This document shows positions 34,398-45,721 of a DNA stretch of 64,000 nt, in pieces. A program made the position numbers and the translations under genes. Positions within the stretch are counted from its first letter, which is position 1, and every line of letters starts with the position of its first letter. Source of the stretch: Linanthus parryae (lineage: Eukaryota > Streptophyta > Magnoliopsida > Ericales > Polemoniaceae); contig JALGPY010000007.1 of assembly GCA_023055425.1 (NCBI GenBank), positions 15,882,001 to 15,946,000 of the forward strand, read 5' to 3'. The notes beneath the pieces are model-generated. The model was not told the DNA's origin. It ran no database searches and was given only the letters and a program-made list of their open reading frames with translations.

Positions 34398-36885
34398 TGC
34401 TGGGTTTGTCTTGAATTCTGCAAGAAAAAAACGAGGTGCCCGATGTGTCTAATAACTCCTCCGAGGAGGTGATAGCTTGGGCTTGGTGCTTTTTCCACAT
34501 CCTCTTATTTAATATAAATAGGGGTTTATAACTATGGTTTAGAGGAGAGGACTTGTGAGAGAGGGAACCGGTTACAAATATTAGTGAGTGGGTGTGTGAG
34601 TTTTGAGTTTCATAGATTTAGTCTATGAGCGACGAGAGTATTGTGTCAACATGGTCTACGGATTGTGTTGTCTCTTACCCCTATGATGCATTTCCTTATT
34701 GGCGTAGTAAAATAATCCTCCTCCCATGAACGTATGTGGTATGGCTGAACCACATAAATTATTGCATATGTTGAGTGTTTGATGGTGTGGCATGTTTTTG
34801 CTTCTTTTGTAGTGAGAATTCCGATTGACGATCATTCCCAAAAAATGGTACCAAATCCTTCACAATCCAAGTAGAGCACGTGATGAGAAGATGAAAACGT
34901 GAAAAGAAAAAAATGTGAAGGACCTGGAGAAGTTTTACCTGAGTGGTGCTGCTAATTAAGCTCGTTGGCTCTATGCTTGTTTTGAGGTAGGTAATTTAAA
35001 TTATTAAAGTAATTTATTTTATTAATTTTGTATTTACTAACTCGTGGTCCATTGCATGAAGAAGCACTTTCTTGCATGGAGAAGCCCCAGCAACGCATGT
35101 GCTGGATGTACTAAGTGAACGTTGCACATGAGGTTTTATTGAGTGCATTGATATCAGGGGGCTGTGTGGTAACTTCTATCGTGCTGTTGCTGAGCAAGAA
35201 GGATCTGATGTAGTTGATTTGTGGACATTTCTCCAAAATTGGTTGTCTGATTTTCAACAACCTCTAAGTCCGATTAGGATCTAATAGGAGTCAAACATTA
35301 GGTATTTGGATTCTCCATTTTAATGGTTGGTTAGGTTTTGCAAATTTTGGGCGAAAACTTACAGGTTGCTGAACTGGTAGCGTGTCAATGAGAATCGATG
35401 GTCCAAAGTGGTAACGATGTGCTTGCGGGATGGATGGGGTTGAGTCCTGAGTCTAACCAAATGTGTTTAGACATTTTAGATTCAACAGTACAGTCATGCT
35501 TTTTAGATTTGGGTGGATTGAGAAGACCGGAATCAATCGAGATCGATATGAGATATCGGAGACCACGCGATGTGATCAAGATCGATCAACTTCAAATCCA
35601 ATCAGGTGGAGTCAAATTAAAGGCGTGTTTTTTCTAATTGAACATGTGATTGGCAAGCTATGAATGCTTCATGGTGCTGTGACAGGTGGAGCTCTTTGTG
35701 TGCTTGTGAGTACGAGAAGTAGTAGTTGAAGATGAGTCAGGTCAGAGACATGGGCATCTATTGCTGGAAACTTCACTAGAAGCTCCAGATAAGTCAAATA
35801 TTAAGGTCGTGGACATAGTTGATGGGGTCTTGGCTCGGGGTGGCGTCCTGATAAATCTGTTTGTGTGGTTTGTGACTAGATCTCTTGAGCACCTCGAGGA
35901 AATACGAGAGGTAAGCCGTGATGGGCAAAAAAAGTAGTGGATTTATATAACTTCTTGGTGAAGACATATGATCGAACATGAGAAGAAACATCTCAAATGG
36001 AAGAACTCATGGATATCGTGGAAAAACACATAGTGATGTGTGAGGACGCTGAGGCATGGAGAACGTGCAGGCTTTTTCGCAGCTGTATGATGTTCGAGAT
36101 GAAGCTCTGGTGACGAGAGAAATGATGACGAAAACTTCTGCAGAAGTGAAGAGGAAGTGAGTCCCGTTTGAACTTCACCTGGATAGTGGTGATCTCTCCA
36201 GTGATGTTCGAGCAAGTGCAGAGGTGGAGCCACACTGACTTTGGGACACACCCATGTTAGGGGTGCGAGGAGGCACCCTGGGCAGGGGCAAGCGTCCCGA
36301 TTGAGATGTTGTGATGGACCATGCATGATGAGCATTGGGGACGAGGCAGAGTTGAAATCAACACGAGATTAATTAGACATTTTCTATGTGGTTTCAAAAT
36401 TCAAGTCAAGTTGGAATTTGTTGGGTTTGTCTTGAATTTCGCAAGATGAATCGGTGAGCCCAATGCGTCTGTTACTCCTCTGAGGAGGTGATAGCTTGTG
36501 CTTGGTGGGATTTTTCCACCTCATCTTGATTATTTTAAATAGGGGTTTCCAGCTATGATTTTTGGGGAAAGGAGAGGAGTTGTGAGGCATAATCGATGAG
36601 AAACGTTAGTGAGTGGATGTGTAAATTTAGGGTTTTATAGATGTAGTCTATGAACGATGAGATTGCCATGTCAAAATGGTCCACGAATTGTGTTGTCTCT
36701 CCCCTATGATTTATTTCTCATTGACATAGTGAAATTCTTCCCTCGTGGATGTAGACAGCTTGGCCGAACCATATAAATTCTTCTTTTTTCCTTCTTCTCC
36801 TAGAATGCATATATCAAGTGTGAGATCGTGTGACATGTTTTTGTTTTCGTTGCAATGGGGATTCGAACTGATTGTTATCCCAATA
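34398..36885 (+). mobile_element. Decayed non-autonomous LTR retrotransposon (Copia-like)
   Basis: Two diverged direct repeats, 34398-34843 and 36419-36885, start TGYTGGGTTTGTCTTGAAT and end near CCCAAWA. They share CTCCGAGGAGGTGATAGCTT (with CTCTGAGG in the second) and a TATA-like box (TATAAATAGG near 34513). After the left copy, TGGTACCAAATC (34846-34857) is a decayed tRNA-iMet PBS. Before the right copy, CAAGTTGGAATT resembles a Copia PPT. Flanks TTATC and TTACC agree at 4 of 5 bases. The 1.57-kb interior codes for nothing I recognise. Confidence 0.75.
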
Positions 36886-36970
36886 TTACCTTCTCCATTT
36901 GATAAACCCAATACCTCGAAATATTAAATTATTTTTAGCTCTAGTTACTTAATTAATATTGCAAGTGTTA

Positions 36971-37419
36971 GGGCTAGTTTGGGAATGCTTTGGCAGTGCT
37001 AGAAAGTTGCTGTCTGGAAATACTATGGAAAAACTGCTATGAATTCTTGATAAAATATTGTTTGGTAAATATTACGTAACAGTTGCTGTGAAATATTGAT
37101 ATAGTAATTTTGCGTTTGGTAAAATCAACTGTGAACTTGCTGTGACAGAGTAAAATGACAAAAATATATGACATGTGTCATTTCCGTAAATATAACTATT
37201 GATATCTTTAAAAATGGTAAAGTTAAATCGGCTGTAGATAAATTAATCAAAAGTACTTTTTCGAAAAACATCTCCCCCTTTGTTTCCTGAAAACTGTTGT
37301 GGGACAGCAGAAACTGTCAGAAAAAACAAAAAATTAATTAATTTTATCAAATACACTAAAACTACTTCTGCCGCCGGAAAGCAATTATACTGGCAGTAGA
37401 AGCATTTCGAAACTAACCC
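36971..37419. mobile_element. Tourist-like MITE (PIF/Harbinger)
   Basis: 449 bp flanked by TTA (36968-36970 and 37420-37422). TIRs GGGCTAGTTTGGGAATGCTT and, inverted, GGGTTAGTTTCGAAATGCTT. The TTA duplication and the GGGNTNGTTTGG-type end are Tourist hallmarks. No coding capacity. Confidence 0.88.
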
Positions 37420-37824
37420 TTAGTTAGTAGATTAATTACAAATAACTTTCATCAATATCATTTTTCTTTTGAGTAGTTTCTAGTTGAAAGTAGATAGATC
37501 ACCACCCTTTGGGTGACAACCTGATAAAATACTTGGTGGTATTACTGAGATCTTGTGCACTTAAGAGTACACCTAGAGAGTGTCACACGACTTGGCAAAA
37601 GGTCCATTGTTTAGTTGTTTTTGGCACACATGCGAAACATCCATACATTGGCAAGTTGTCTTGTTAATGGTCATTTAGTTGTTAGGATCAAAACTCAAAT
37701 ACTTCCCACTTCCATAATTCAACAGCCCGGCCAAAATATTTGAGTATCTCATTTTATACAGTGAATGATTGTACAAAAGAAGAACATTTGGTTATGGAGT
37801 TTCTTGCGAAACTTATGCTATTCT

Positions 37825-38208
37825 CATGGGCGGACCTAGGAAGGACACAAGATGGGCCTAGGTCCACTCTCGAGTTTTTTCCCTACTAATATTGTATAAT
37901 AATTCTTGAAATTTTCATGAAGGACCCCTCATAAAATCTTGTCAAAAGACCAAAGATATATGAAATGTTCTGTAAATAACTTGTGTGAGACCTATAGACT
38001 CCTTTTTAGAAGACTGTCAAAACGTTTAGAAATAGTTAATAGATACCAACTGTATGAGTTGTGCGATCAATTGTAACAAGATACTATTAGTTTTCATAGT
38101 GAAAGTATATTAAAAGTTTAAAACATTAACTTTTATAGTAAAAAAGTGCAATGGCTCTTTCAGGATTAAATGTGCTCACCCTGCTAGAAAGTCTTGCGTC
38201 CGCCCCTA
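37825..38208. mobile_element. hAT-type MITE
   Basis: 384 bp flanked by CTATTCT (37818-37824 and 38209-38215). The ends are CATGGGCGGACC and, inverted, TAGGGGCGGACG, variants of the common hAT end CAGGGGCGGA. No transposase. Confidence 0.8.
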
Positions 38209-38315
38209 CTATTCTGTTTGATTTTTCACTTAATAATTCTTCAATGCCACATTCACTTTACACTTTTTCTGCTAATTTATGTAAAATTTGTCATAGCAGG
38301 CATGGTTGAAACTCA

Positions 38316-39059
38316 ATGCCACATCCACGATTAAGGATTTATGAAAGAAAGAAAGACCTTGTTGGAGGAGTGGAACATCGAATTCAGTTTGTTATCTCTC
38401 TTTGGAATATCTGGATTAGAAGAAATCATTTTATTTTTAATAATTCCATCGAGACTGACATGGTTTATATGCAGATTATCAGAAAACAGTCGCAGCTCAT
38501 CCAGAGAGCTTTTCTTACTAATCCCAATTTCTTTTATTTTAATCTCTCTCAGCATAGTTCTAAATGGTCCTTTCCGATTGCAGGACAATTTAAACTCAAT
38601 GTGGATGGATGTGTTCGCCTGGATAACGACAAAGCTCGGATTGGAGGAGTCTTTAGAAGCAGCAATGGTGAATGGCTACTTGGTTTCATTGGACGCTTGA
38701 GGGGATGCACCAGCTTGGAAAGTGAAATCTGGAGCATTTACAGAGGTCTCACCGTGGCCTACAGCATGAACTGGATCAACCTTGAGATTGAAAGCGACTG
38801 CATTGAGGCTGTGAACATCTTCCAGGGCAATATTGCTGGGCCTACCTCCATGAACACTCAAGTGACTGATGGGAAGATGCTGATGAGCAGGATTGTTGGA
38901 AGAATCAAGTATGTGGGAAGAGATGCGAACGAAGTGGCAAATGCGCTTGCCAATATGGGGGCGGAGCAAGAGGAGCAGCTGAAGATGATCAATGAGACCC
39001 CCGATAACATTAAGGGTCTTATTATTGCTGACAGGCTAGGAGTGGGAATGTTCCTCTAG
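38316..39059 (+). CDS. RNase H-like (RVT_3) protein, LINE-type, 247 aa
   Basis: An intact frame. The N-terminal part has WNIWIRRNHFIFNN, the segment that precedes RNase H in plant L1-type LINE ORF2. The C-terminal half is a full RNase H fold: FKLNVDGCVRLDN (first Asp), GGVFRSSNGEWLLGF, LESEIWSIYRGL (Glu), EIESDC (Asp) and VGRDANEVANALANMG (last Asp). All four catalytic acids are present, so the fold could be active. It is either the 3' end of a 5'-truncated LINE or one of the stand-alone RNase H-like genes derived from them; an A-rich stretch near 39150 fits a LINE tail, but no TSD was found. The start at 38316 is the first ATG in frame; a later Met would also leave the domain whole. It sits 108 bp after a hAT MITE. 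Confidence 0.75.
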   Translation: MPHPRLRIYERKKDLVGGVEHRIQFVISLWNIWIRRNHFIFNNSIETDMVYMQIIRKQSQLIQRAFLTNPNFFYFNLSQHSSKWSFPIAGQFKLNVDGCVRLDNDKARIGGVFRSSNGEWLLGFIGRLRGCTSLESEIWSIYRGLTVAYSMNWINLEIESDCIEAVNIFQGNIAGPTSMNTQVTDGKMLMSRIVGRIKYVGRDANEVANALANMGAEQEEQLKMINETPDNIKGLIIADRLGVGMFL

Positions 39060-39599
39060 CCTGGTTTTTGTTTGTATGGTTTGTTGCTTTGCTGTTTTTT
39101 ATTTTCCCGTTGTTGTTTGTTGCTGTTGAACTTTGATTTTCCGTAGTAGCAAAAAAAAAGAAAGATCCACTGAATTTGTAATGAAACTTAATCTTCTGCT
39201 TTAGGTCTAAAATTGTCCTTAATCAGAACAAGTTTTGCATTAATAAAAACCAACTTTCTCACTTCAATCAGACATTACCTATTTGATCAGTGTAAGATTA
39301 GTTGCTTATATGAGTGAGTTGTTACATCAATACCCTTCCCATTTAAGGACAGCGCGTAATGCAATTCATTTGGAAAGCAATTTACATACCAAAATAGTTA
39401 ATTTAGTGGGAAATAAACATGTAAATCTTTTACAAGAGAAAATAGATCACAAGAGTATTCTGAAACAACGGTACAAGATAACATGAATATGGAACAAAGT
39501 TTGGCGCTGCCGAATGCAAAAGATGAGGTTAAGAATAACAAATATGTTTAGAAAACTTTTTAAAACGTGATTCAGCAACGCGTCTACATGAAATAGTAT
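39060..39599. other. Spacer downstream of the RNase H frame
   Basis: T-rich then AT-rich sequence with a short A-tract at about 39150-39160; no gene recognised. Confidence 0.5.
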
Positions 39600-39786
39600 G
39601 TGACTGAAGCAAATAATAACATAGTAACCACAATAATGTTATAATTTTATAGTGATAATATTAAGTCAAAAATAAATACACACATGTTCAAGGTGACTGA
39701 AGCAAATAATAACATAGTAACCACAATAATGTTATAATTTTATAGTGATAATATTAAGTCTAAAATAAATACACACATGTTCAAGA
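39600..39786. repeat. 93-bp tandem duplication
   Basis: GTGACTGAAGCAAATAATA begins at 39600 and again at 39693. The copies are nearly identical, with one visible one-base insertion (AAGTCAAAA versus AAGTCTAAAA). Confidence 0.9.
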
Positions 39787-39819
39787 TGTGTTCACACATT
39801 CTTCTTAGTACCCACGCTA

Positions 39820-40126
39820 AAACCCGGCCTGCCCGCACCAAAATGACCTAAAACTGTCCCGAGACCGCTCCCTCCAATGCCCGAACCGGCTCAGCCCCTA
39901 ACCCCACTTTGGACCCCAATCCGTTGCGGTTCGACTCGTACACAAACTGACCCGGCCGGCCCGACCGGGCCGGGTCCCCCCCCCCCCCCTCCCAAACAGT
40001 ACCGTTTCTTAATATATTCTTAACTTATCTATATTTGGCAGCTCCTCAACCCGGCCCCAGCACAGTTCCCTCAAGAGCCGCCCCCTCCAACCCGGCTCGG
40101 CTCGCACCGTTGACACCTTGAACTAC
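39820..40126. repeat. GC-rich repetitive segment with a repeated 58-bp tail
   Basis: Rich in CCCGGC/CCGGGC blocks and a C-run (about 39976-39990), in contrast to AT-rich surroundings. Its end (40069-40126, CCTCAAGAGCC to TTGAACTA) recurs at 40791-40848. It resembles GC-rich non-autonomous transposons of plants, but no ends were found. Confidence 0.55.
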
Positions 40127-41412
40127 TAGCATATGAGCACACGCGATGCGTCTCATCATTTCAAATTTCGAAAAAAATAAAAATCAACTTTATTTGCACA
40201 AACTTGTACTGACTTGTCAATTATTCATAGGATCACTATTGTTTTCTTTTCTTTTCTTTTCTTTTCTTTTCTTTTTTTTTAGAAAAGGATCACTACTGTT
40301 GAATCTACACAACACTCAGAATTGGTTGAATCTACAAATAAATACAAATCATCTTACTAAATGCATACCTTCAAAGCACAAGCAGTACATTATTGGCTTT
40401 CTCTTTACTTCGGCGTTTTCTACCTTGTGTACAACGCATGTTTAGAAGTCAGAATGTGATTGAATTAAAAAGGAAAGGGAGGAAGTTACGTACACACGCC
40501 TAAAAGGAGAAAAGGGGGGTAATTGCTGAAAGTGTGAAACAAAAATTTAATCTGAAGTAGTAACCATCACATTTTTGGGTACTAGACAGAGAGATAATGG
40601 TGGGGAGGTGGGCGTTGTGGGAATGAGTCCATACTATGACAAATTAGTCCTTAATATAACTTCTTTATCAGTTTGTAAAGCCTGGTAAATATTTTGTTGA
40701 AGGGTATTCTTGTAAAAATGAAAATATGACAAGCTTCAGAATTTGATTTCACCAAACTCGGTGATGGCTTTTTATATTAGTGTGTAATTTCCTCAAGAGC
40801 CAGCCCTCTCCAACCCGGCTCGGCTCGCACCGTTGACACCTTGAACTATACACCAGTTATTTAATTGTATGGATCCGTCAATGTTTTTTTAACGTTGTAG
40901 AGACATTTCTTTTTGGAGAAGTTCATTGGAAAATTTAGATTCATGAATTATGGGGTGCTTAGCCATGCACTATACACACATTCATATGCATAAAACAAAC
41001 TTGCTAGTGATTAACAACATTGACAACGACATATAAACATCTTCCATTTTAATTAATTCACTCAAAAATAGATGAGCATCCACTGAACTATGGTGTTCAT
41101 GCATGTAAGCCAGGCAGTGTTAGGTAAACGTGTCGCATTGCAGAAAAAGAAATATATGTATCTGTCATCTCCAGTTCTCAAATACTTTCTTCTACTTCTC
41201 AAAAAAATAATAATGGCAACCTCCAAATATGAAATATGAAACCAGATCCATCGTGCAAGTTTGGCAAGTGTTAGCTATCAAACACGCACATTGTTAGGCA
41301 CGATATTATTGCTGGGTTTCACTCTGTCAAGACCCACAACCTATGTTTACGTACCCGAGATATTTGATATACGCATCACAAGTGTCAAACTAGGATAGGT
41401 AAAGAGTATGTA
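40127..41412. other. Spacer upstream of the MIF gene
   Basis: AT-rich, with a TTTTC microsatellite at about 40235-40275 and the second copy of the 58-bp repeat (40791-40848). No gene recognised. Confidence 0.5.
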
Positions 41413-41656
41413 CTCCCTCCATCACAAATTATCTGTCATATTTAACTTTTGAGGTCACTTTGACGACGTGGATTGAATAGATAAACAGTACACAAACTCG
41501 TTAAATTTTGTACAATGGTATAACGCCATTTCAAGTCTACAAGTTTGACAAACACTTTTATCTTTTTGCTACTCAAATTATTTAGTGGAAGTGACAAGAA
41601 TATTTGAACGTGACGGACAATTTGTGACGGGGGGTGGGTGGGGGGGGGGGGGGGGG
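41413..41656. mobile_element. Stowaway-like MITE remnant ending in a G-run
   Basis: The left end is CTCCCTCCATCACAAATTAT, preceded by TA; the right end, inverted, is CCCCCCGTCACAAATTGTCC. These match the Stowaway consensus CTCCCTCCGTCCCAAATT. The right terminus is not a clean GGGAG-TA but has become G-runs (41629-41634, then G3, then G17 to 41656). It lies 35 bp upstream of the MIF TATA box. Confidence 0.82.
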
Positions 41657-41691
41657 TTTGTTTCAGAATACTCTAAAAACTATTAACAGGC

Positions 41692-41699
41692 TATAAATA
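41692..41699 (+). promoter_or_regulatory. TATA box of the MIF gene
   Basis: TATAAATA about 176 bp before the ATG. A pyrimidine-rich 5' leader (CTTTCTC-type, about 41745-41815) follows, typical of plant 5' UTRs. Confidence 0.65.
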
Positions 41700-41867
41700 T
41701 GTAACATCATTAGGGCTAGGGTTGCGTACAACTTCTTTATGAGTTCTCCATTTCCCTTCCCATCTCTCTTTCATTTCTCTCTTTTCTATCTTTCTTTGTC
41801 CCTCTCCCTTTCTTGACATATCGGTTCTAGCTAACTAGGGGATTTAAAGAAGGAATCAAGACAAGAA

Positions 41868-42164
41868 ATGGTCCTGGAAAGAGATGAACCAGAATCAGCT
41901 GAAGTAGCTTCCAAGAGCTCATCAACTCCATCATCACTCACAATCCGCAACGTGAGATACGCAGAGTGCCAGAAGAACTACGCGGCTAGAAACGGAGGGT
42001 ATGTGGTAGATGGTTGCATGGAGTTCATGGCAACTGGGGAGGAGGGCACCGTAGCTGCCTTGACTTGTGCCGCCTGCGGCTGCCACCGGAATTTCCATAG
42101 GATGGTGGTGGACACTGCTGAGGTAGTGTGTGAATCTTCCTCTCCTCCTTCATATGAGAAGTAG
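41868..42164 (+). CDS. MIF: Mini zinc finger (MIF) protein, 98 aa
   Basis: Residues about 25-85 form the ZF-HD dimerisation domain without a homeodomain: [47 protein letters not shown], then [18 protein letters not shown]. MIFs are small plant proteins that pair with ZF-HD homeodomain factors and block their DNA binding and nuclear action, with roles in hormone response and floral meristem control. Intronless, with the usual ~100-residue length. Two oddities: the invariant His of the KNHA block, a presumed zinc ligand, is Tyr (TAC for CAC), and the usual basic N-terminus (MKKRQVVL-like) appears upstream as KKESRQ without an ATG. The CxxCxCHxxxH half is intact. The start is the only in-frame ATG after a TAA at 41852-41854. 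A TATA box and leader support expression. Confidence 0.9.
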   Translation: MVLERDEPESAEVASKSSSTPSSLTIRNVRYAECQKNYAARNGGYVVDGCMEFMATGEEGTVAALTCAACGCHRNFHRMVVDTAEVVCESSSPPSYEK

Positions 42165-44109
42165 TAGTCGTTTCAAGAAGAAAGAAACAACTGCAAAAAA
42201 AAGGTATCTTGTGTGTGTTTAGGTAAGGTAGGACTTTGAAACAAGTTACAATATCTATGTTGGTGTTGTAATTTTGAAGTATGTATATATAGTTTTCTCT
42301 TAGACTCAATCTCAAGATTATCCAAATTACATGCAGTGATATGATAATTGACCATAACTAGGGGGTTTATCAGTCATTTACCCTTGTATTTGTACCAAAT
42401 GAAGGATGTTGGTGCTAACTAATTCATGAAGAACTAAGTCTCGTACTTAACAAATATGTAGTGAGCAAAGTGGAATTGTTTGTATCTTTTCATAATTTTT
42501 GACCTTTTCTTATCTAATCATGCTGGTTTGTGTGACTATCTTGAATTCTTCATAAACCAATCATTGTTTTCTTCTTCTTCTTCTTCTTTTTTTTTTTTTT
42601 TTTGGTTTTCACAATATATGAACTGAAGAGATGAGAGTGAACTCATTTTTTTTTTAGAGGGAAGTGAACTCAAAGTTTTGATGGAGGATCTGAAAATTCG
42701 CATAATTTTAACAGCTAGTGTATGAGATATTTTTGAAGCTAATGGACATGTATGTGCCGTAGTTAGGAAAAGAACTAAGAGCATGTTTGGCAACTGTTTA
42801 AAAATAGAAAAAACAACTCGAGAGAACGCCAAAATCAATATTTCAACAGACATGAGTTTTTTTTATAAAATGAAAAGAACGTGCACAAAAACAGACAGAA
42901 AAACACACATATCTATTTTAGAACAGAACCAAACCCAAACTTAGTAAAAAAAGAAAGGCATGGACATCATGTATGAATGAATCCGAAGATGGAATTACCT
43001 GTATTGATGAAGGAAATGGCAGAGAAATATCTATCTGATACATGTTAGCTGTGTGAGCAGAATGGCTATGTGTGTGTATTTATCTATATCTTTAAAGTTA
43101 GGTGAATTGGACATGGAGGGGGCAAGTTTTCTGGTACATGTTAATTTTCATTAGGTATCTGTCAAAACTTTGCCACCCTCCTCTTTATCTTTTTGCATGT
43201 TGCTGTTTTCTTTTGTAGTGATGACCTGATCAAAACATACCATATTACCATGAAACTTACTTATCTTTCTGGGCACTAAAGAAACTAAAATGATTGATTC
43301 GGTACTGCAAGAAGTACAACCAAACAGAATAAACTGCTAGAATATTCGTAGAAGTTTTTAGAAGGTAATGGTCAATAACAATTATAGACAACATAATTAC
43401 AAACACAAACCTAATGAATCTATCTGTTGCTCGTCAGTGCCCATCTCTACTCGAGCATCATTCAAATTTGTTAAAACTTTATTCTTTTGGCACAAATTAC
43501 AAAATAAAAAGACAAACAAAATTAAGTTTAATTTAACGTTTGGTCTACAATACTGGTGTGTACCTGGAAGGTTGCACCAGGACATGGATCCATATTATCA
43601 TCCCACAAAATAAAACAACTCAGTGTGGGAGTCAGTAAAGGCCAAGAACTCAATTCTTCAACGCTCAAAAAAAACATATCTAATAATTTGTATAACTTGC
43701 AACCACATCCATGGTGAGAACGTGAAGCTTACAAGGAACATTTGTTTCACGTGTAAACTTCAAGCCTTCAGTGAGGAAAATACAAGGTGACATACCCATC
43801 AGCACAAGTACTAATTGAACTTAAAACGCTAAAATTTATTTATCAAAATTCTTGAGCAGGATTCTGCAAAAAAATAATAACAGTAAAATAAAAAAAAAAT
43901 CTTGAGCAATAAACTAAGAAAAGCTAACTTTCTTCTCAAAAAAAAAAAAAAAAAAGAAAAGCTAACTTTATTTATCAAAATTCTTGAGCAGTAAACAAAA
44001 CGCTACAAGTTTCCCCTAGATGAGAGTGACTAAAAAGTGGTAATGTAAAGAAAACAAAAGTGATGAAGTGAGACACAAAAACCACAAAATAAAAGCTGCT
44101 TGTTCAATA
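42165..44109. other. Spacer downstream of the MIF gene
   Basis: No gene recognised. A CTT/T-rich tract lies at 42570-42605. The segment 42780-42960 begins GAGCATGTTTGGCAACTG and ends AACCAAACCCAAACTTAG, which may be a worn MITE. Short duplicated phrases (AAAGCTAACTTT, CAAAATTCTTGAGCA) occur at 43845-43995. Confidence 0.5.
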
Positions 44110-44117
44110 TCTGAACA

Positions 44118-44337
44118 CAGGGGGCAGAGCCAACCCTGAGCATGGGTGGGCACGTGCCCTACCCATTTTAAAAAAAGATATGATGTTGACTCTATTTTGC
44201 ATAAACTTATTCACATGTGTCTTTGTAGGAATTGTAAAAGTGCCCTAAGTAAATTTTGAATCGTGCTTCGGTGCCTCTGCAATTTTAGTTTCATAACACA
44301 TTGTCGTGGTATGTTCAGTTTCCTGGATCCGCCGCTG
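44118..44337. mobile_element. hAT-type MITE, its right TSD split by a later insertion
   Basis: 220 bp with ends CAGGGGGCAGAGCCA and, inverted, CAGCGGCGGATCCAG. The left TSD is TCTGAACA (44110-44117). The right TSD TATGAACA is found intact only at 45390-45397, beyond the second hAT element, whose insertion split it. 7 of 8 bases match. Confidence 0.78.
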
Positions 44338-44341
44338 TATG

Positions 44342-45385
44342 CAAGGCCGGCTCTAGCAATTCGGTTGCCCTAAGCAAATCTAAAATTTGGTGCCCTAATA
44401 AGACAAGCGGAATATGTTTATTTCATGAACAACTTCACACACACATTCCTTGTTTATAGATATTAAAACATGACTACATTTTTTCGAGAGAAGGGTAAGA
44501 AATTTCATTACACAAAAACTGAAAAAAAGTCAGAGCAGTTTCCCAAACATGATTGTATTTAAACTACAAATCCCAATAGACATAAATGAGTGCTTGCAAG
44601 CACTCCAAGACTTCCTCTAATTGTCTCATCCTGAGCTTCATGTTACCATTGAGAAACACAGGGCTCATACTCCATATGCTACAACAATAATAGGCAAAAG
44701 AAAATTTATGTATTGTCATAAAGAGCAGATGAGGTTAACCGCATACATGGATAAAAATCACCCATTTACGTAACAATTGTAAATTTTTTTACATACCAAA
44801 GAAAGATTTGTCGAATTCTAAACATTAATAGCCAATTTGTTGAATTCTTGAAGGACAGGAACCTTAATTCTTCAAGAAGAGGACTTATTTCAATAAGGAG
44901 CTGGGGTGTGACTAATTTTCTGTTACAAACGAACATCGGATACGCTTAAATCGGATTCGTCAAACGCCCAAATTGATTTTTTGATTTTCCTGGAAAATCG
45001 ATTGTGAGTTCGTGAGCTATCGGAAGATGTATTTAACAGCAAAATCATTGAATCGTAAAGTGAAAAAATAGATTAAAAGATGTTGATTGAGAATCGGAAC
45101 CGTATGTGAAGATTTTAGGATGAAATTACGGAGAGAGAGGGCAATAGAGATGGGATCGGGATCGGGAACGGATGAATCTCTCATGCCTCTCACGATCTAT
45201 TTGACAAAAATAAATTGAAAGCTGAAAATAAGTATGTGTAATGAATATTTATTTATCTCTTTCAAAAAAATATTTATTTATATGATGTTACCAAAATACC
45301 CCTATAATTTGGAAAAATTGGTGCCCCCCTCATAAAATGGGCCCTAAGCAAGGTATTGAGCTGCTTAATGCATGAGCCGGCCCTG
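44342..45385. mobile_element. Non-autonomous hAT element, 1044 bp
   Basis: Perfect 8-bp TSD GCTGTATG at 44334-44341 and 45386-45393. Ends CAAGGCCGGCTC and, inverted, CAGGGCCGGCTC. Both subterminal regions carry gene-like phrases such as TGCCCTAAGCAA. No transposase frame. Confidence 0.92.
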
Positions 45386-45404
45386 GCTGTATGAACATCC
45401 AGAG

Positions 45405-45408
45405 TGTG

Positions 45409-45442
<34 letters not shown>
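45405..45442. repeat. TA/CA microsatellite
   Basis: Alternating TA followed by CA repeats between the hAT element and the next MITE. Confidence 0.85.
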
Positions 45443-45463
45443 GTACCAGTAACCAAACACTTA

Positions 45464-45721
45464 CCACTCCGTCCCAGCTCTTTCTTCCCATCTGACTTTT
45501 TTGACTCGTATCTGGGTCACTTTGACCGGGTGATTTGGATAGCAAAATGATACGATTTTTTGATAATTTTTTCACCATATTATAGAGCACCTTTTACTCT
45601 ACAACACCATTGAAAATTTATCAAAAAATTACATGCGTTTGCTATTCAAATCACCGGGTCAAAGTGACTCAGTGAATAGTGACAAAAGTCAAATTGGGAA
45701 GAAAGAGCTGGGACAGAGTGG
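45464..45721. mobile_element. MITE with long (~80 bp) inverted repeats
   Basis: 258 bp flanked by TA (45462-45463 and 45722-45723). The left arm reads CCACTCCGTCCCAGCTCTTT, and the right arm inverts to CCACTCTGTCCCAGCTCTTT. The complementarity continues through TTGACCCGGTGATTTG to TAGCAAA, so a single strand folds almost completely. A TA target and CTCCGTCCC-like end suggest a Tc1/Mariner (Stowaway) relative. Confidence 0.88.
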
